Shown piece after piece: positions 18,146 to 24,982 of a stretch of 64,000 nt of DNA. Position 1 is the first letter of the stretch. Each line of letters starts with the position of its first letter. A model generated the notes under the pieces. That model did not search any database. It saw nothing but the letters and a program-made list of their open reading frames with translations, and was not told the origin of the DNA. The stretch is from Acidobacteria bacterium UBA7540. GTDB taxonomy: Bacteria; Acidobacteriota; Terriglobia; UBA7540. The position numbers and the translations under genes are program-made. Location: the NCBI GenBank assembly GCA_002478145.1, contig DLMI01000141.1, positions 1 through 64,000 on the forward strand, given 5' to 3'.

Positions 18146-18378
18146 TCAGGCGAACTCATAGAGAGGCACGCTTCGGCTGGGTGGGGGAGTGGCTTTGAGC
18201 AAGGCTTCGATGCGGCGCACGGTTTCGGGTGCGAGTAGGACATCGCCGCAAACGTTGCAGACCTCTGCGGGAACGTGGTCGATCACCATCACCTCACCCC
18301 GGTGTTTGACAGTGTGGACGACCGTCCGGGGGTCATAGACGCCGGGGCATCCCGCAATGGTGCATTGTTCCGCTTGCG
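18146..18378 (-). pseudogene. YgiT/MqsA-type zinc-finger antitoxin relic
   Basis: Reading the minus strand into the TGA at 18148-18146 gives a frame ending in VPLYEFA. It contains QCTIAGCPG, then HRGEVMVIDHVPAEVC, NVCGDVLL and APETVRRIEALL. This is the layout of YgiT-type zinc-finger antitoxins: paired cysteines, VPAxVC, CxxCG, then an ETVxRIE helix. A stop lies just upstream of the frame, and no ATG, GTG or TTG starts it; the codon that should be the start reads GAA. No toxin gene of the matching HigB/DUF4258 type was found beside it. It is therefore probably a decayed antitoxin that lost its start and partner. Confidence 0.6.
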
Positions 18379-18688
18379 CCGCCTGGGATTGGAAAGGCAG
18401 AAATCAGGAGTCAGAAGGCAGAAGTCAGAATGAAGAGGATCTGCTTTCTGCAGCGCCCTTCCCGCCATCCGCTTCGTGCGTACCGCGTGTAACTTCTTTA
18501 GCGATCCCGTCGTGGCCAGGCCGAACGGTTCGACCCCTCCAGGGTCGAGAATCTTGGATGGCACACAATCCGTGGGCAGCGGGCGCAAAACCCCGCGCCC
18601 TTGCCCACGGCTACTCATCTTCAACCCCTTCGGGGTTCAGATGCACCCACGGCCAATTGCCACCTGCGCCCAAGAAACGCCTTGGCAC

Positions 18689-18861
18689 TTGCGGGTGGCC
18701 CATATATGGTCTTGAGATGTTTGCGACCGCTTGGCAATTGGGCTGAATGCACTAATCCCCCGGGAATGGCACTGCGGCGTGCCATGATCCCATACATGAC
18801 AAAGGGCGGCATGTATGCGCCACGCACGGAAGCTCGCCACGTCTGTTACCGGCGATTGATT
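18689..18861 (+). repeat. Dispersed repeat, copy A (inverted relative to 20285-20470)
   Basis: This segment aligns with the reverse complement of 20285-20470. Shared blocks include GCGGGTGGC, CTTGGCAATTGGGCT, CCCGGGAA, GTGCCATGATC, CATACATG and GGCATGTAT, over about 150 bp with roughly 75-80% identity by eye. The two copies flank the secreted-protein gene at 18999-20045 in opposite orientation. Confidence 0.65.
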
Positions 18862-18889
18862 ACCATGACTTTTTCCACATGACTTCCAC

Positions 18890-18923
18890 TTGACAACCTC
18901 CCAGCCTTGGTTCATCCTATATT
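18890..18923 (+). promoter_or_regulatory. Putative promoter of the secreted DUF3344-like gene
   Basis: A perfect TTGACA at 18890-18895 is followed by a TATATT at 18918-18923. The 22-bp spacing is long; a weaker TCCTAT is at 19 bp. The gene's start codon is 75 bp further on, with an AAGGAGG ribosome site. Confidence 0.4.
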
Positions 18924-18998
18924 GCGTTGGGGGAATAATTTTTCCAAACAAGTCGGCTTTGTAGGTTAACTAACTTCGTTCTGCCAAGGAGGCGGATT

Positions 18999-20045
18999 AT
19001 GAACAGTATCCTTCGATGCAGTTTGAGTTGCAGTGCATTTCTCCGGTTTGTTGTGTTGGCAATGACCGTGGGGTTATTAGGCTCTGTTTCTGCCGCTGGA
19101 CAGACCAGGGCTTGGGGAACACCCGGAGCGGGCTCCAAACCCCCGGTGAGTTCCAAGGTATCCGCTCAAATCGATCCGTTTATGACTTACTCCGGCGCCT
19201 CATACGGAACCGGTGGAATTGCTCTGCGCAATCGCGGCACCGGCGTACTTCACGTCAGTGGCGTGGTCGGCCGCGTTCAGGATGCCTATCTCTACTGGGC
19301 GATCCTTTTCAGCACCCCGACACCGACCAGGGGCCTTTCCAGAGCCTCCCTGAGTCGCATATTTCCCAATCCTGGTTTTTTTGGCCTTCCTCGAGTCACC
19401 CTGGAAGGGACCTTGCTGGGAATAGGTGCTGATCCGTGCTGGGACAGTACCGGTATCGCTGTCTATCGGGCGCAAGTTCCCAGATGGCTAGCTACGGGTA
19501 ACGGAGCCTACCAGGTAACAATTGCGAGTGCACTTACTGATGGGAGCGACCCGTGGGTCAGTGGCCCCGTTTTCCCGGCTGCCGAAGGCGCTTCCCTGGT
19601 CATCGTAGGCACCGGAGCTTACACGGTCGGTATCTATGATGCAGGGTTTACGGCCACTACCTTCTATGGCGACACACCGTTCACTTACGCGTTGACACTT
19701 CCCGCGCCAGTCACTACCGACGCGTTGTGGGATAACATTGGCGCCGATGGACAGACCGGAGCTAGCCGCCTTGATGAGATTGGTACCGACTCAGAAACCA
19801 CCACTATCAACGGCACGCTGATTGCCGGTCCTACGAGTCCTATTCCTACAGTGGGCAACTGGACCCCCGACAGCGACTGGAACGGTAGTGCGGGGCTCCC
19901 GATTCCTCAGCTTTGGGATGACACCGGCCACGACATTTTCTCAGCGGTAAAGGCGGCTGACGATCCAATCACCGCAATTACAATTAGCTTCCTCGCTACC
20001 GGCGATTGCGTAGTTACTGTTTCTAATGTGCTGGCAGTCTACTAA
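18999..20045 (+). CDS. Secreted DUF3344-like protein
   Basis: A 348-residue exported protein. A Sec signal peptide (about 1-35) is followed by a beta-rich domain with VQDAYLYWAIL, VTLEGTLLGIG, VYRAQVPRWL, GAYQV and EGASLVIVGTG. This order is typical of DUF3344-like extracellular domains. There are few charged residues and several Gly/Thr-rich turns, suggesting a surface beta-sandwich. No catalytic motif or C-terminal anchor is visible. A strong AAGGAGG ribosome site supports the start, and a hairpin terminator follows at 20100. The gene stands alone and is bracketed by inverted copies of a repeat, hinting at mobility as a cassette. The family assignment is tentative; export is well supported. 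Confidence 0.7.
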   Translation: MNSILRCSLSCSAFLRFVVLAMTVGLLGSVSAAGQTRAWGTPGAGSKPPVSSKVSAQIDPFMTYSGASYGTGGIALRNRGTGVLHVSGVVGRVQDAYLYWAILFSTPTPTRGLSRASLSRIFPNPGFFGLPRVTLEGTLLGIGADPCWDSTGIAVYRAQVPRWLATGNGAYQVTIASALTDGSDPWVSGPVFPAAEGASLVIVGTGAYTVGIYDAGFTATTFYGDTPFTYALTLPAPVTTDALWDNIGADGQTGASRLDEIGTDSETTTINGTLIAGPTSPIPTVGNWTPDSDWNGSAGLPIPQLWDDTGHDIFSAVKAADDPITAITISFLATGDCVVTVSNVLAVY

Positions 20046-20099
20046 CGTGGTTAACGAGGCCAGCGCCTTTCCAAAATCGGAGATCTAGTTCCCGCGGGC

Positions 20100-20137
20100 G
20101 AGCCGGTCAGGTCATGCTGGCCGGCTCTGCTTGTTGC
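20100..20137 (+). terminator. Hairpin terminator after the secreted protein gene
   Basis: An 11-bp stem (GAGCCGGTCAG paired with CTGGCCGGCTC) with a 6-nt loop lies 55 bp after the stop codon. It is followed by TGCTTGTT, a weak T-rich tail. Confidence 0.5.
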
Positions 20138-20284
20138 GCGTTCGAGGGAGGAACTGTTTTTCTTGACGGCGTTAGTGTCTGCTGACGCAGATGTGGCGAT
20201 GCCGCGCGGTTAATCGAGGCCCCTACCCAAGTTCTGCAGCTAGCTCTTTCAACCCCAGAAAGTTGCTCTAACGCGAAACGTCCG

Positions 20285-20470
20285 TGACGCGCAACCATGC
20301 CCACCACGGCGCACGCCGGAACATGGATCGCGGGGGCGTATACATGCCGCTGTTTGGCATGTATGTGATCATGGCACCGCGCATTGCCGTTCCCGGGGTA
20401 CCAGAGCATTCTAGCCCAATTGCCAAGAGATCGCATAGATCACAAAAACATGTATGCGCCACCCGCCAAA
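20285..20470 (-). repeat. Dispersed repeat, copy B (inverted relative to 18689-18861)
   Basis: The reverse complement of this segment matches copy A as described there. It also contains its own short palindromes (ATACATGCCGC and GGCATGTAT). Its right edge overlaps the start of the next small reading frame, so that frame may begin inside repeat DNA. Confidence 0.65.
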
Positions 20471-20782
20471 TCCGGCACGCCTTATTTCTCTTTCAAGGAT
20501 ATTGACGAAAACAAGCCGACGGGATCGATCAAGATTCGCGTCGAAACCATCAGCTACTTCCTGAAGCGCTGTCGCGAAGATATGGTCCGGCGCAGGCAGA
20601 AGCAGGCCGAGATCGATGCGAAGCTGAAGGAGTTTGAAGCGAAGCTGCGCGCTGAACTCGACGCCTCACCAGTGGTGGCGCCGCCCGCTGCTGGGTGGCG
20701 CCTTGACGCCTGGACTGCAAATAGTGTTGTGGCAAACGAGCCGAAGGGGTGTATAGTGTCCCTGCCCAGGATACCAAAATGA
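20450..20782 (+). CDS. Hypothetical coiled-coil protein, possibly a fragment
   Basis: A 110-residue frame beginning MYAPPAKSGTPYFSF. It has a Lys/Glu/Arg-rich amphipathic helix (roughly residues 30-70, with ISYFLKRCREDMVRRRQ and AKLKEFEAKLRAELD) predicted as a coiled coil, then a Pro/Ala-rich tail. No family is recognised. The first codons lie in repeat copy B and no good ribosome site is present, so the true start may differ or the frame may be a gene remnant. It ends 33 bp before the radical SAM gene. Confidence 0.4.
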   Translation: MYAPPAKSGTPYFSFKDIDENKPTGSIKIRVETISYFLKRCREDMVRRRQKQAEIDAKLKEFEAKLRAELDASPVVAPPAAGWRLDAWTANSVVANEPKGCIVSLPRIPK

Positions 20783-20815
20783 AAATCCTGGCCTAGGGCA
20801 AAAGGCCGAAGGATT

Positions 20816-22387
20816 ATGAACATTCTTCTGTATAACCCGGACAACGAAACCACCCATAACTTCATGCCGCACCTCTGGATGTTTCTCCTGAAGTCGCTCA
20901 CACCTCCGGGTCACCAAGTGTTTCTGGTGGACGGCAACGCGCAGCGTTTGAACAAAACCGAGCTGGTGCAATACCTCAAGAAACATCAAATCGGACTGGT
21001 GGGGATTGGCGCCATGACCCGCATGGTCAGGAAAGCGTACGAGATGGCGGATGTGGTGCGCGCCGCAGGTGTCCCCGTCGTAATGGGGGGGCCACACGTC
21101 ACCGAGGTGCCCGACGAAGCGCTGGGCCGTGACGGCGGCCCTCGCCATGCTGATTCCGTAGCGGTCGGTGAGGCGGATTATACCTGGCCGCGCATTGTGG
21201 CCGATGCCCAGCGTGGTGCACTCAAGGAAGTTTATGCACCTGTGGACGAGGGCGGCACTGAAGTGAAGCCTTCGCTCGCGAATTATCCCGAGATTCCTTG
21301 GGACCACATGGACCTTGATCAGTTCAACCTCATCCGGCACTTCCCAACGCTTGTCCGGCGCATCCTTTCACTGGTTGGAATGACCTGGCAGACTTTTCAC
21401 TTGGTACCGATTGAGTCCGGCCGGGGATGCCCTTATGGATGTGAGTTCTGCACCGTGACGGGGTTCTTTGGTGATTCCATCCGTTTCCGCTCAAATGAAA
21501 GCGTCGTCAACGAACTTTTGAAGTTGAAGGCTTTGGAGAGGCGACAGAAGGGAAAGATTGCGGTCTTTTTCATCGACGACAACTTCGCCATCAATCCCAA
21601 GCGTACCAAGTTGCTGTTGCGGGAGATCATCGCGCGCGACGCGCAGGTTCCCTGGGTGGCGCAGATCAGCATGAACTTGCTGCGAGATGAGGAACTCGTC
21701 TCATTGATCGCACAGAGCGGAGGCAAGTGGATCTTCATGGGCCTTGAGTCCATTGACCCCGACAACCTCAAGAGCGTGAGGAAGGGTTTTAATAAACCGG
21801 CGGAATATAAGGCGATTCTGGAGTGCCTCGCTAGGCACAGCCTTTATGCTATTACTTCCTTTATTTTCGGGATGGACAGTGACCGTCCGGGTGTGGCCCA
21901 GCGCACTCTGCAAGCGGTTCGTTCCTGGCCTCCGGGATTGCCCGTGTTCGGCCTGCTGACACCTTACCCGACAACTCCACTCTATGATCGGTTGGCATCA
22001 GCCGGCCGGCTTGCCCGGCCAAAGCACTGGCTGGAGTTCAAACCTTTCACCATGGACTTCTCGCCCCTAGGAATTTCCCCCGAGCAAGCGGAGGAGGAAG
22101 TAAGACAGGCTTGGGGGGCGTCTTATAATCCAGCGGCGAATGTTTCCGCCATAGGGCAACTGCAGTCGAAGGCTTTTGCGGACCGCCTCATCCACTTGAT
22201 CGGTCGTTTAGCCTTCCGGGGAATCTATTTCCCGCAGATGAAGAAGCGGGAGTGGACCTGGCTTCTCTTCCAGAATCGAGGACTCGTTCTGCAAATGATT
22301 GCCCAGGCGTTGGAGATGAAATTGAAGCCGCCGCCAAGTGAGTCGCTCTCTATCGAAGCGCACCAACCGGAGGCAGATTCCGCCTGA
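20816..22387 (+). CDS. B12-binding-domain radical SAM protein
   Basis: A 523-residue class B radical SAM enzyme. Residues about 1-150 form a Rossmann-like cobalamin-binding domain (VGIGAMTRMVRKAYEMADVVRAAG, VVMGGPHVTEVPDEAL). The radical SAM barrel carries CxxxCxxC at Cys205/209/212 (GCPYGCEFC) for the [4Fe-4S] cluster, and later FFIDDNFAIN, IFMGLESIDPDNL and FIFGMDSD strands. The C-terminal 100 residues are helical with no clear domain. Relatives catalyse methylations and rearrangements in lipid, antibiotic and pigment synthesis. It has no biosynthetic neighbours, being followed by a toxin-antitoxin pair, so the substrate is unknown. Hopanoid methylase activity cannot be excluded. Confidence 0.85.
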   Translation: MNILLYNPDNETTHNFMPHLWMFLLKSLTPPGHQVFLVDGNAQRLNKTELVQYLKKHQIGLVGIGAMTRMVRKAYEMADVVRAAGVPVVMGGPHVTEVPDEALGRDGGPRHADSVAVGEADYTWPRIVADAQRGALKEVYAPVDEGGTEVKPSLANYPEIPWDHMDLDQFNLIRHFPTLVRRILSLVGMTWQTFHLVPIESGRGCPYGCEFCTVTGFFGDSIRFRSNESVVNELLKLKALERRQKGKIAVFFIDDNFAINPKRTKLLLREIIARDAQVPWVAQISMNLLRDEELVSLIAQSGGKWIFMGLESIDPDNLKSVRKGFNKPAEYKAILECLARHSLYAITSFIFGMDSDRPGVAQRTLQAVRSWPPGLPVFGLLTPYPTTPLYDRLASAGRLARPKHWLEFKPFTMDFSPLGISPEQAEEEVRQAWGASYNPAANVSAIGQLQSKAFADRLIHLIGRLAFRGIYFPQMKKREWTWLLFQNRGLVLQMIAQALEMKLKPPPSESLSIEAHQPEADSA

Positions 22388-22469
22388 TGGGTAGTGCCGG
22401 CCCGCCTGTCTCCCCCTGCCTTATTCTGGAGTTTGCGTTTTTTCTCCGCTCCTGCCCCTTTCCTACATC

Positions 22470-22505
22470 TTGACAGGCACCGGCTGGCGTCTTACGATGT
22501 AAGAC
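22470..22505 (+). promoter_or_regulatory. Promoter and palindromic operator of the toxin-antitoxin operon
   Basis: TTGACA (22470-22475) and TACGAT (22493-22498) have the ideal 17-bp spacing. A perfect inverted repeat GTCTTAC-GAT-GTAAGAC (22489-22505) covers the -10 box and abuts the antitoxin ATG at 22506. The predicted transcription start is near 22505, so the message would be leaderless. The palindrome is a good candidate for the ribbon-helix-helix antitoxin's autorepression site. Confidence 0.75.
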
Positions 22506-22790
22506 ATGGGTGAGAGTGTTACATTTCGGCTGGACCCGGAAACCGCGCGGATTCTTCGCGCCTTAACACGGCGGCGCAAGCGCACGAAGTCCGCGGTAAT
22601 TAAGGATGCCCTGCGCGACGCGTGGAAGAGTGATGCCAGTGAGGCCCGACCAACCTCGTGGGAAGTATACTCACAGCTCTATCCGAAGCTTGGGGCCGCG
22701 CCGCCGGGTCCAAAGCGTGAGCGCGCTCGTAACGTCAGCCGCTTGTTAAGAGAGATACTCCTTGCCAAGCGTCGTGCAGGCACTTTGTGA
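22506..22790 (+). CDS. Ribbon-helix-helix (CopG-like) antitoxin
   Basis: A 94-residue DNA-binding antitoxin. The N-terminus fits a ribbon-helix-helix: a short strand (ESVTFRLD), then two helices (PETARILRALTRR and KSAVIKDALRDAWKS). The basic C-terminal half would wrap the toxin. It is immediately followed by a PIN toxin whose start lies inside this gene, the standard antitoxin-first, overlapping type II organisation. There is no Shine-Dalgarno, and the ATG sits at the predicted transcription start. It should neutralise the PIN toxin and repress its own promoter through the palindrome at 22489-22505; repression is inferred. Confidence 0.8.
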   Translation: MGESVTFRLDPETARILRALTRRRKRTKSAVIKDALRDAWKSDASEARPTSWEVYSQLYPKLGAAPPGPKRERARNVSRLLREILLAKRRAGTL

Positions 22791-23178
22791 TTCGGGACTG
22801 TTGATCGCTCTTTTCGACCCGTCGGAGGGGTCTCACGAGCGCTGCCGTGCGGCGCTCCAGGAGTTTCGCGGCCGCTTCGTGACGAGTTGGCCGGTATTGA
22901 CGGAGGTTTTTCACTTTCTTGATCGGCCAGTGGGCCGGGCCCTCCTCTGGGATTTCGTGTTGAGTGACGCGGTCCGGGTGGAGGAAGTCCTGAAAAGCGA
23001 TCTCGCAAGGATGCGGGTATTAATGGAGCAATACGCAGACCTGCCCATGGATTTTGCCGACGCTTCCTTGGTGGCCCTGGCAGAACGACTGAGAGTCTTC
23101 AGGGTCTTCACCTTGGACCGTCGAGGTTTTACGGTTGTTCGGCCACGACATGCGGAATTCTTCGAGATTTTCCCCTGA
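22762..23178 (+). CDS. PIN-domain ribonuclease toxin (VapC-like)
   Basis: A 138-residue PIN-domain protein that would cleave RNA as the toxin of a type II system. The acidic metal-binding set is visible: Asp10 in CDSGLLIALFD, Glu48 in VLTEVFH, Asp97/Asp100 in MDFADASLVALAE and Asp119 in FTLDRRGF. Length fits VapC-like proteins. The start given is a TTG overlapping the antitoxin by 29 bp; a GTG four codons later is an alternative. It is translationally linked to the antitoxin. The active site is complete, so it is probably functional. The target RNA is not predictable. Confidence 0.85.
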   Translation: MPSVVQALCDSGLLIALFDPSEGSHERCRAALQEFRGRFVTSWPVLTEVFHFLDRPVGRALLWDFVLSDAVRVEEVLKSDLARMRVLMEQYADLPMDFADASLVALAERLRVFRVFTLDRRGFTVVRPRHAEFFEIFP

Positions 23179-23288
23179 TCAGGCATAATCATCAATCGGT
23201 AGTTTCTCGCGGGCCGCTTGGCATAGGCTGCCCAAGGGATACTGCTGTCAGGGCCCCATGGCCACAACCAACATTCTGAGGTCAGACT

Positions 23289-23570
23289 GTGCCATTCGAA
23301 TCTGACAAGATCATGTTCGAGGTCTGCAAGGAGGCCACCTACTCGGGGAAATACCGCGTCGTCTATTTCACGGAGTTACAGGATCACAACAAGCAAGCGG
23401 AAATCAACCGGGCCATGGCAGGGGAGCATTTCTTTGATGGGTTCATCCGAGCCTATCGAAAAGACCAGGCCAAAGCTGCAATCGAAAAGCTCTTAAGCCG
23501 TCTGAATGATGGCGAGCCTGTCACCCAGGCGGACTTCGAGAGGGAACTTAAGCTCTTCACACCCTCTTGA
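23289..23570 (+). CDS. Hypothetical protein
   Basis: A 93-residue soluble protein with a GTG start preceded by a GAGG ribosome site. It is rich in charged residues and helical throughout: FEVCKEATYSGKYRVVYFTEL, then KQAEINRAMAGEHFFDGFIRAYRKDQAKAAIEKLLSRL. No signal peptide, membrane segment or known domain is recognised. It lies 110 bp downstream of the toxin-antitoxin pair and may be independent. Codon use and composition look genuine. Confidence 0.6.
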   Translation: MPFESDKIMFEVCKEATYSGKYRVVYFTELQDHNKQAEINRAMAGEHFFDGFIRAYRKDQAKAAIEKLLSRLNDGEPVTQADFERELKLFTPS

Positions 23571-23577
23571 GAATTGA

Positions 23578-23795
23578 TTCATTGATTCATTTGTTCATTG
23601 GTCCATTGAAGAACCCTCGAAAGGCTAGACACCTCCCCCCCTCGCACGAGTCAATGACTCAATGATCAAATGAATCAATGAATTGATTCATTTGTTCATT
23701 GGTCCATTGAAGAACCCTCGAAAGGATAGACACCTCCCTCCGCCTCGCACGAGTCAATGATTCAATGACTCAATGAACAAATGACCCAATTAAAC
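23578..23795. repeat. Tandem duplication of a 101-bp palindromic unit
   Basis: Two copies, starting near 23581 and 23682, share ATTGATTCATTTGTTC, then GAAGAACCCTCGAAAGG, then a CTCGCACGAGTCAATGA segment, differing at only a few positions. Each unit begins with TCATTGATTCATT-like text and ends with its complement, so it can fold into a long hairpin. It lies between two convergent genes and may terminate both. Related heptad-like text recurs near 29040 and 39812. Confidence 0.75.
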
Positions 23796-24770
23796 TCATT
23801 CCCCAATCTTTAAGATCTGGTCCAGTGCATCCGCTGCCCCCGAGGCCCTGAGCTCGAGGCGTGAACCGTTCTGGCGGGCATCCAGATTTTGGAGCAGGGA
23901 AGCAGGTCCGGAACCGCCACCCGAGGCGGGAGGCAAGGGGGCAGACTTGAGAATGTTCAGAAGCTGGAAGAGTCCTGCGGCACTTTCCCGCGTCTTGCAA
24001 ACAACACTGATGTGTGCCGTGAAGCCGCCGTCCCAATCCACACGATAAAGGACGGCCTGGACCGGCTCCAAGAAGGCGGTCAAATCAATCGTGTTCTTCC
24101 TTCCGCCCGACAGCCACGGCGCAGCAACATTCGCAGCAGCTTTCCCAGTAAGGATCCCCCACTGAGGCGCTGTCCCCTCGAGTTCGGCTTCGTAACTTCG
24201 GAAGGCCTCGTTTGTTTCCAGGGCGTCGGCTGAGCCTTCCCTGACGTCAAGGAGAGCTTTCAGGTCGTGCAATCGGCCGAAGGCCGCCATCGAGGAATCC
24301 AGGAAAGTGAAGAAGGTGTCCGCCGGGTCCGCGCCCGAGCCGAAGGCAAATAGTTCAGAACCAGCGTAGGATTGGACCGGCAATTGGGTTTGCGTGAAGA
24401 ACTCCCGCACTTTATCGGGTTCAAAACGTCCGGCCGCAATGCCAAAGCTCCCCGTGCCACTCAGGGACTGACCGTGCCACCCCAGCATCAACTCGTCAAC
24501 GTCCTTTTCAGGGTCAACGCCGACTGAGCGGAGGAACTCCTGAAATCCGCGGAGCTGCTGGTAGACCACATGTTGACGGATTTGCGGATAATCGGGTGAG
24601 GAACGCAGTTGCGCGAAATTCGAGTAGGCAACCTGCTGGGTATCTGCCGGGAAACTCGCCAGGCCGGCACGGGCAGCTTGCTGGGCACAAAGGGGAAAGG
24701 AGAGAAGTACCCAGACCACCGGCACCGCGCGAATCAGCGCCACCGACCTTGCGGCATTAAAATCCGACAT
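23796..24770 (-). CDS. Exported hypothetical protein
   Basis: A 324-residue protein with an N-terminal hydrophobic signal (ALIRAVPVVWVLLSFPLCAQ, cleavage near residue 30). The mature part is mixed alpha/beta: FLRSVGVDPEKDVDELMLGWHG, GSFGIAAGRFEPDKVREFF, AAFGRLHDLKALLDVREG, WGILTGKAAANVAAPW and a C-terminal FTAHISVVCKTRESAAGLFQLL block. It resembles periplasmic proteins of unknown role common in Acidobacteriota. I start at 24770 because the longer frame upstream encodes palindromic repeat DNA. No ribosome site is clear. It is adjacent to a lipoprotein gene on the same strand, separated by the repeat. No function is proposed. Confidence 0.75.
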   Translation of the reverse strand: MSDFNAARSVALIRAVPVVWVLLSFPLCAQQAARAGLASFPADTQQVAYSNFAQLRSSPDYPQIRQHVVYQQLRGFQEFLRSVGVDPEKDVDELMLGWHGQSLSGTGSFGIAAGRFEPDKVREFFTQTQLPVQSYAGSELFAFGSGADPADTFFTFLDSSMAAFGRLHDLKALLDVREGSADALETNEAFRSYEAELEGTAPQWGILTGKAAANVAAPWLSGGRKNTIDLTAFLEPVQAVLYRVDWDGGFTAHISVVCKTRESAAGLFQLLNILKSAPLPPASGGGSGPASLLQNLDARQNGSRLELRASGAADALDQILKIGE

Positions 24771-24818
24771 AAGATGAACCCAAGGGTGCTCTTCGACCTT
24801 TTCGTCACGGTCCTTTAA

Positions 24819-24982
24819 CAGGGTGCTGAAAAAACAGTCTAGCCTGTCATTCCGAGGAGTCCCGATCTGATCGGGACGACGAGGAATCTCGCCCCGATCA
24901 GATCGGGGTTTCCGGAGCGAGATTCCCCTCCCGCAGGGCGGGCTCGGAATAACAACGTTCACCAACGTTTTTCAGCATCCTG
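24819..24982. repeat. Palindromic repeat family copy 1 (long form)
   Basis: The core begins TGTCATTCCGAG and ends CTCGGAATAACA, with internal GAGGAATCTCGC and GCGAGATTCCC arms. An outer inverted repeat (CAGGGTGCTGAAAAAAC with GTTTTTCAGCATCCTG) encloses it. This is the first of about twelve copies in the window. Confidence 0.85.

Larger units (their letters stand above)
17404..18998. other. 1.6-kb repeat-rich non-coding region
   Basis: No intact gene is evident between accA and the secreted protein gene. The stretch holds the 28-bp repeats (17545-17664), a YgiT-type antitoxin relic (18146-18378), low-complexity text near 18395-18440, a small CCCC-TTC-GGGG hairpin near 18623, a copy of the inverted repeat found again at 20285-20470, an echo of the accA 3' end (18827-18861), and the promoter of the next gene. 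Confidence 0.6.

Noticed and set aside
18395..18440. Short repeated CAGAAGTCAG text as a possible repeat array
   Set aside because: Low-complexity spacer text that occurs in several gaps (also near 42750 and 36595) without a defined unit or boundary.
18996..20470. Insertion sequence with transposase
   Set aside because: No transposase domain lies between the inverted copies; the gene enclosed is an exported protein.
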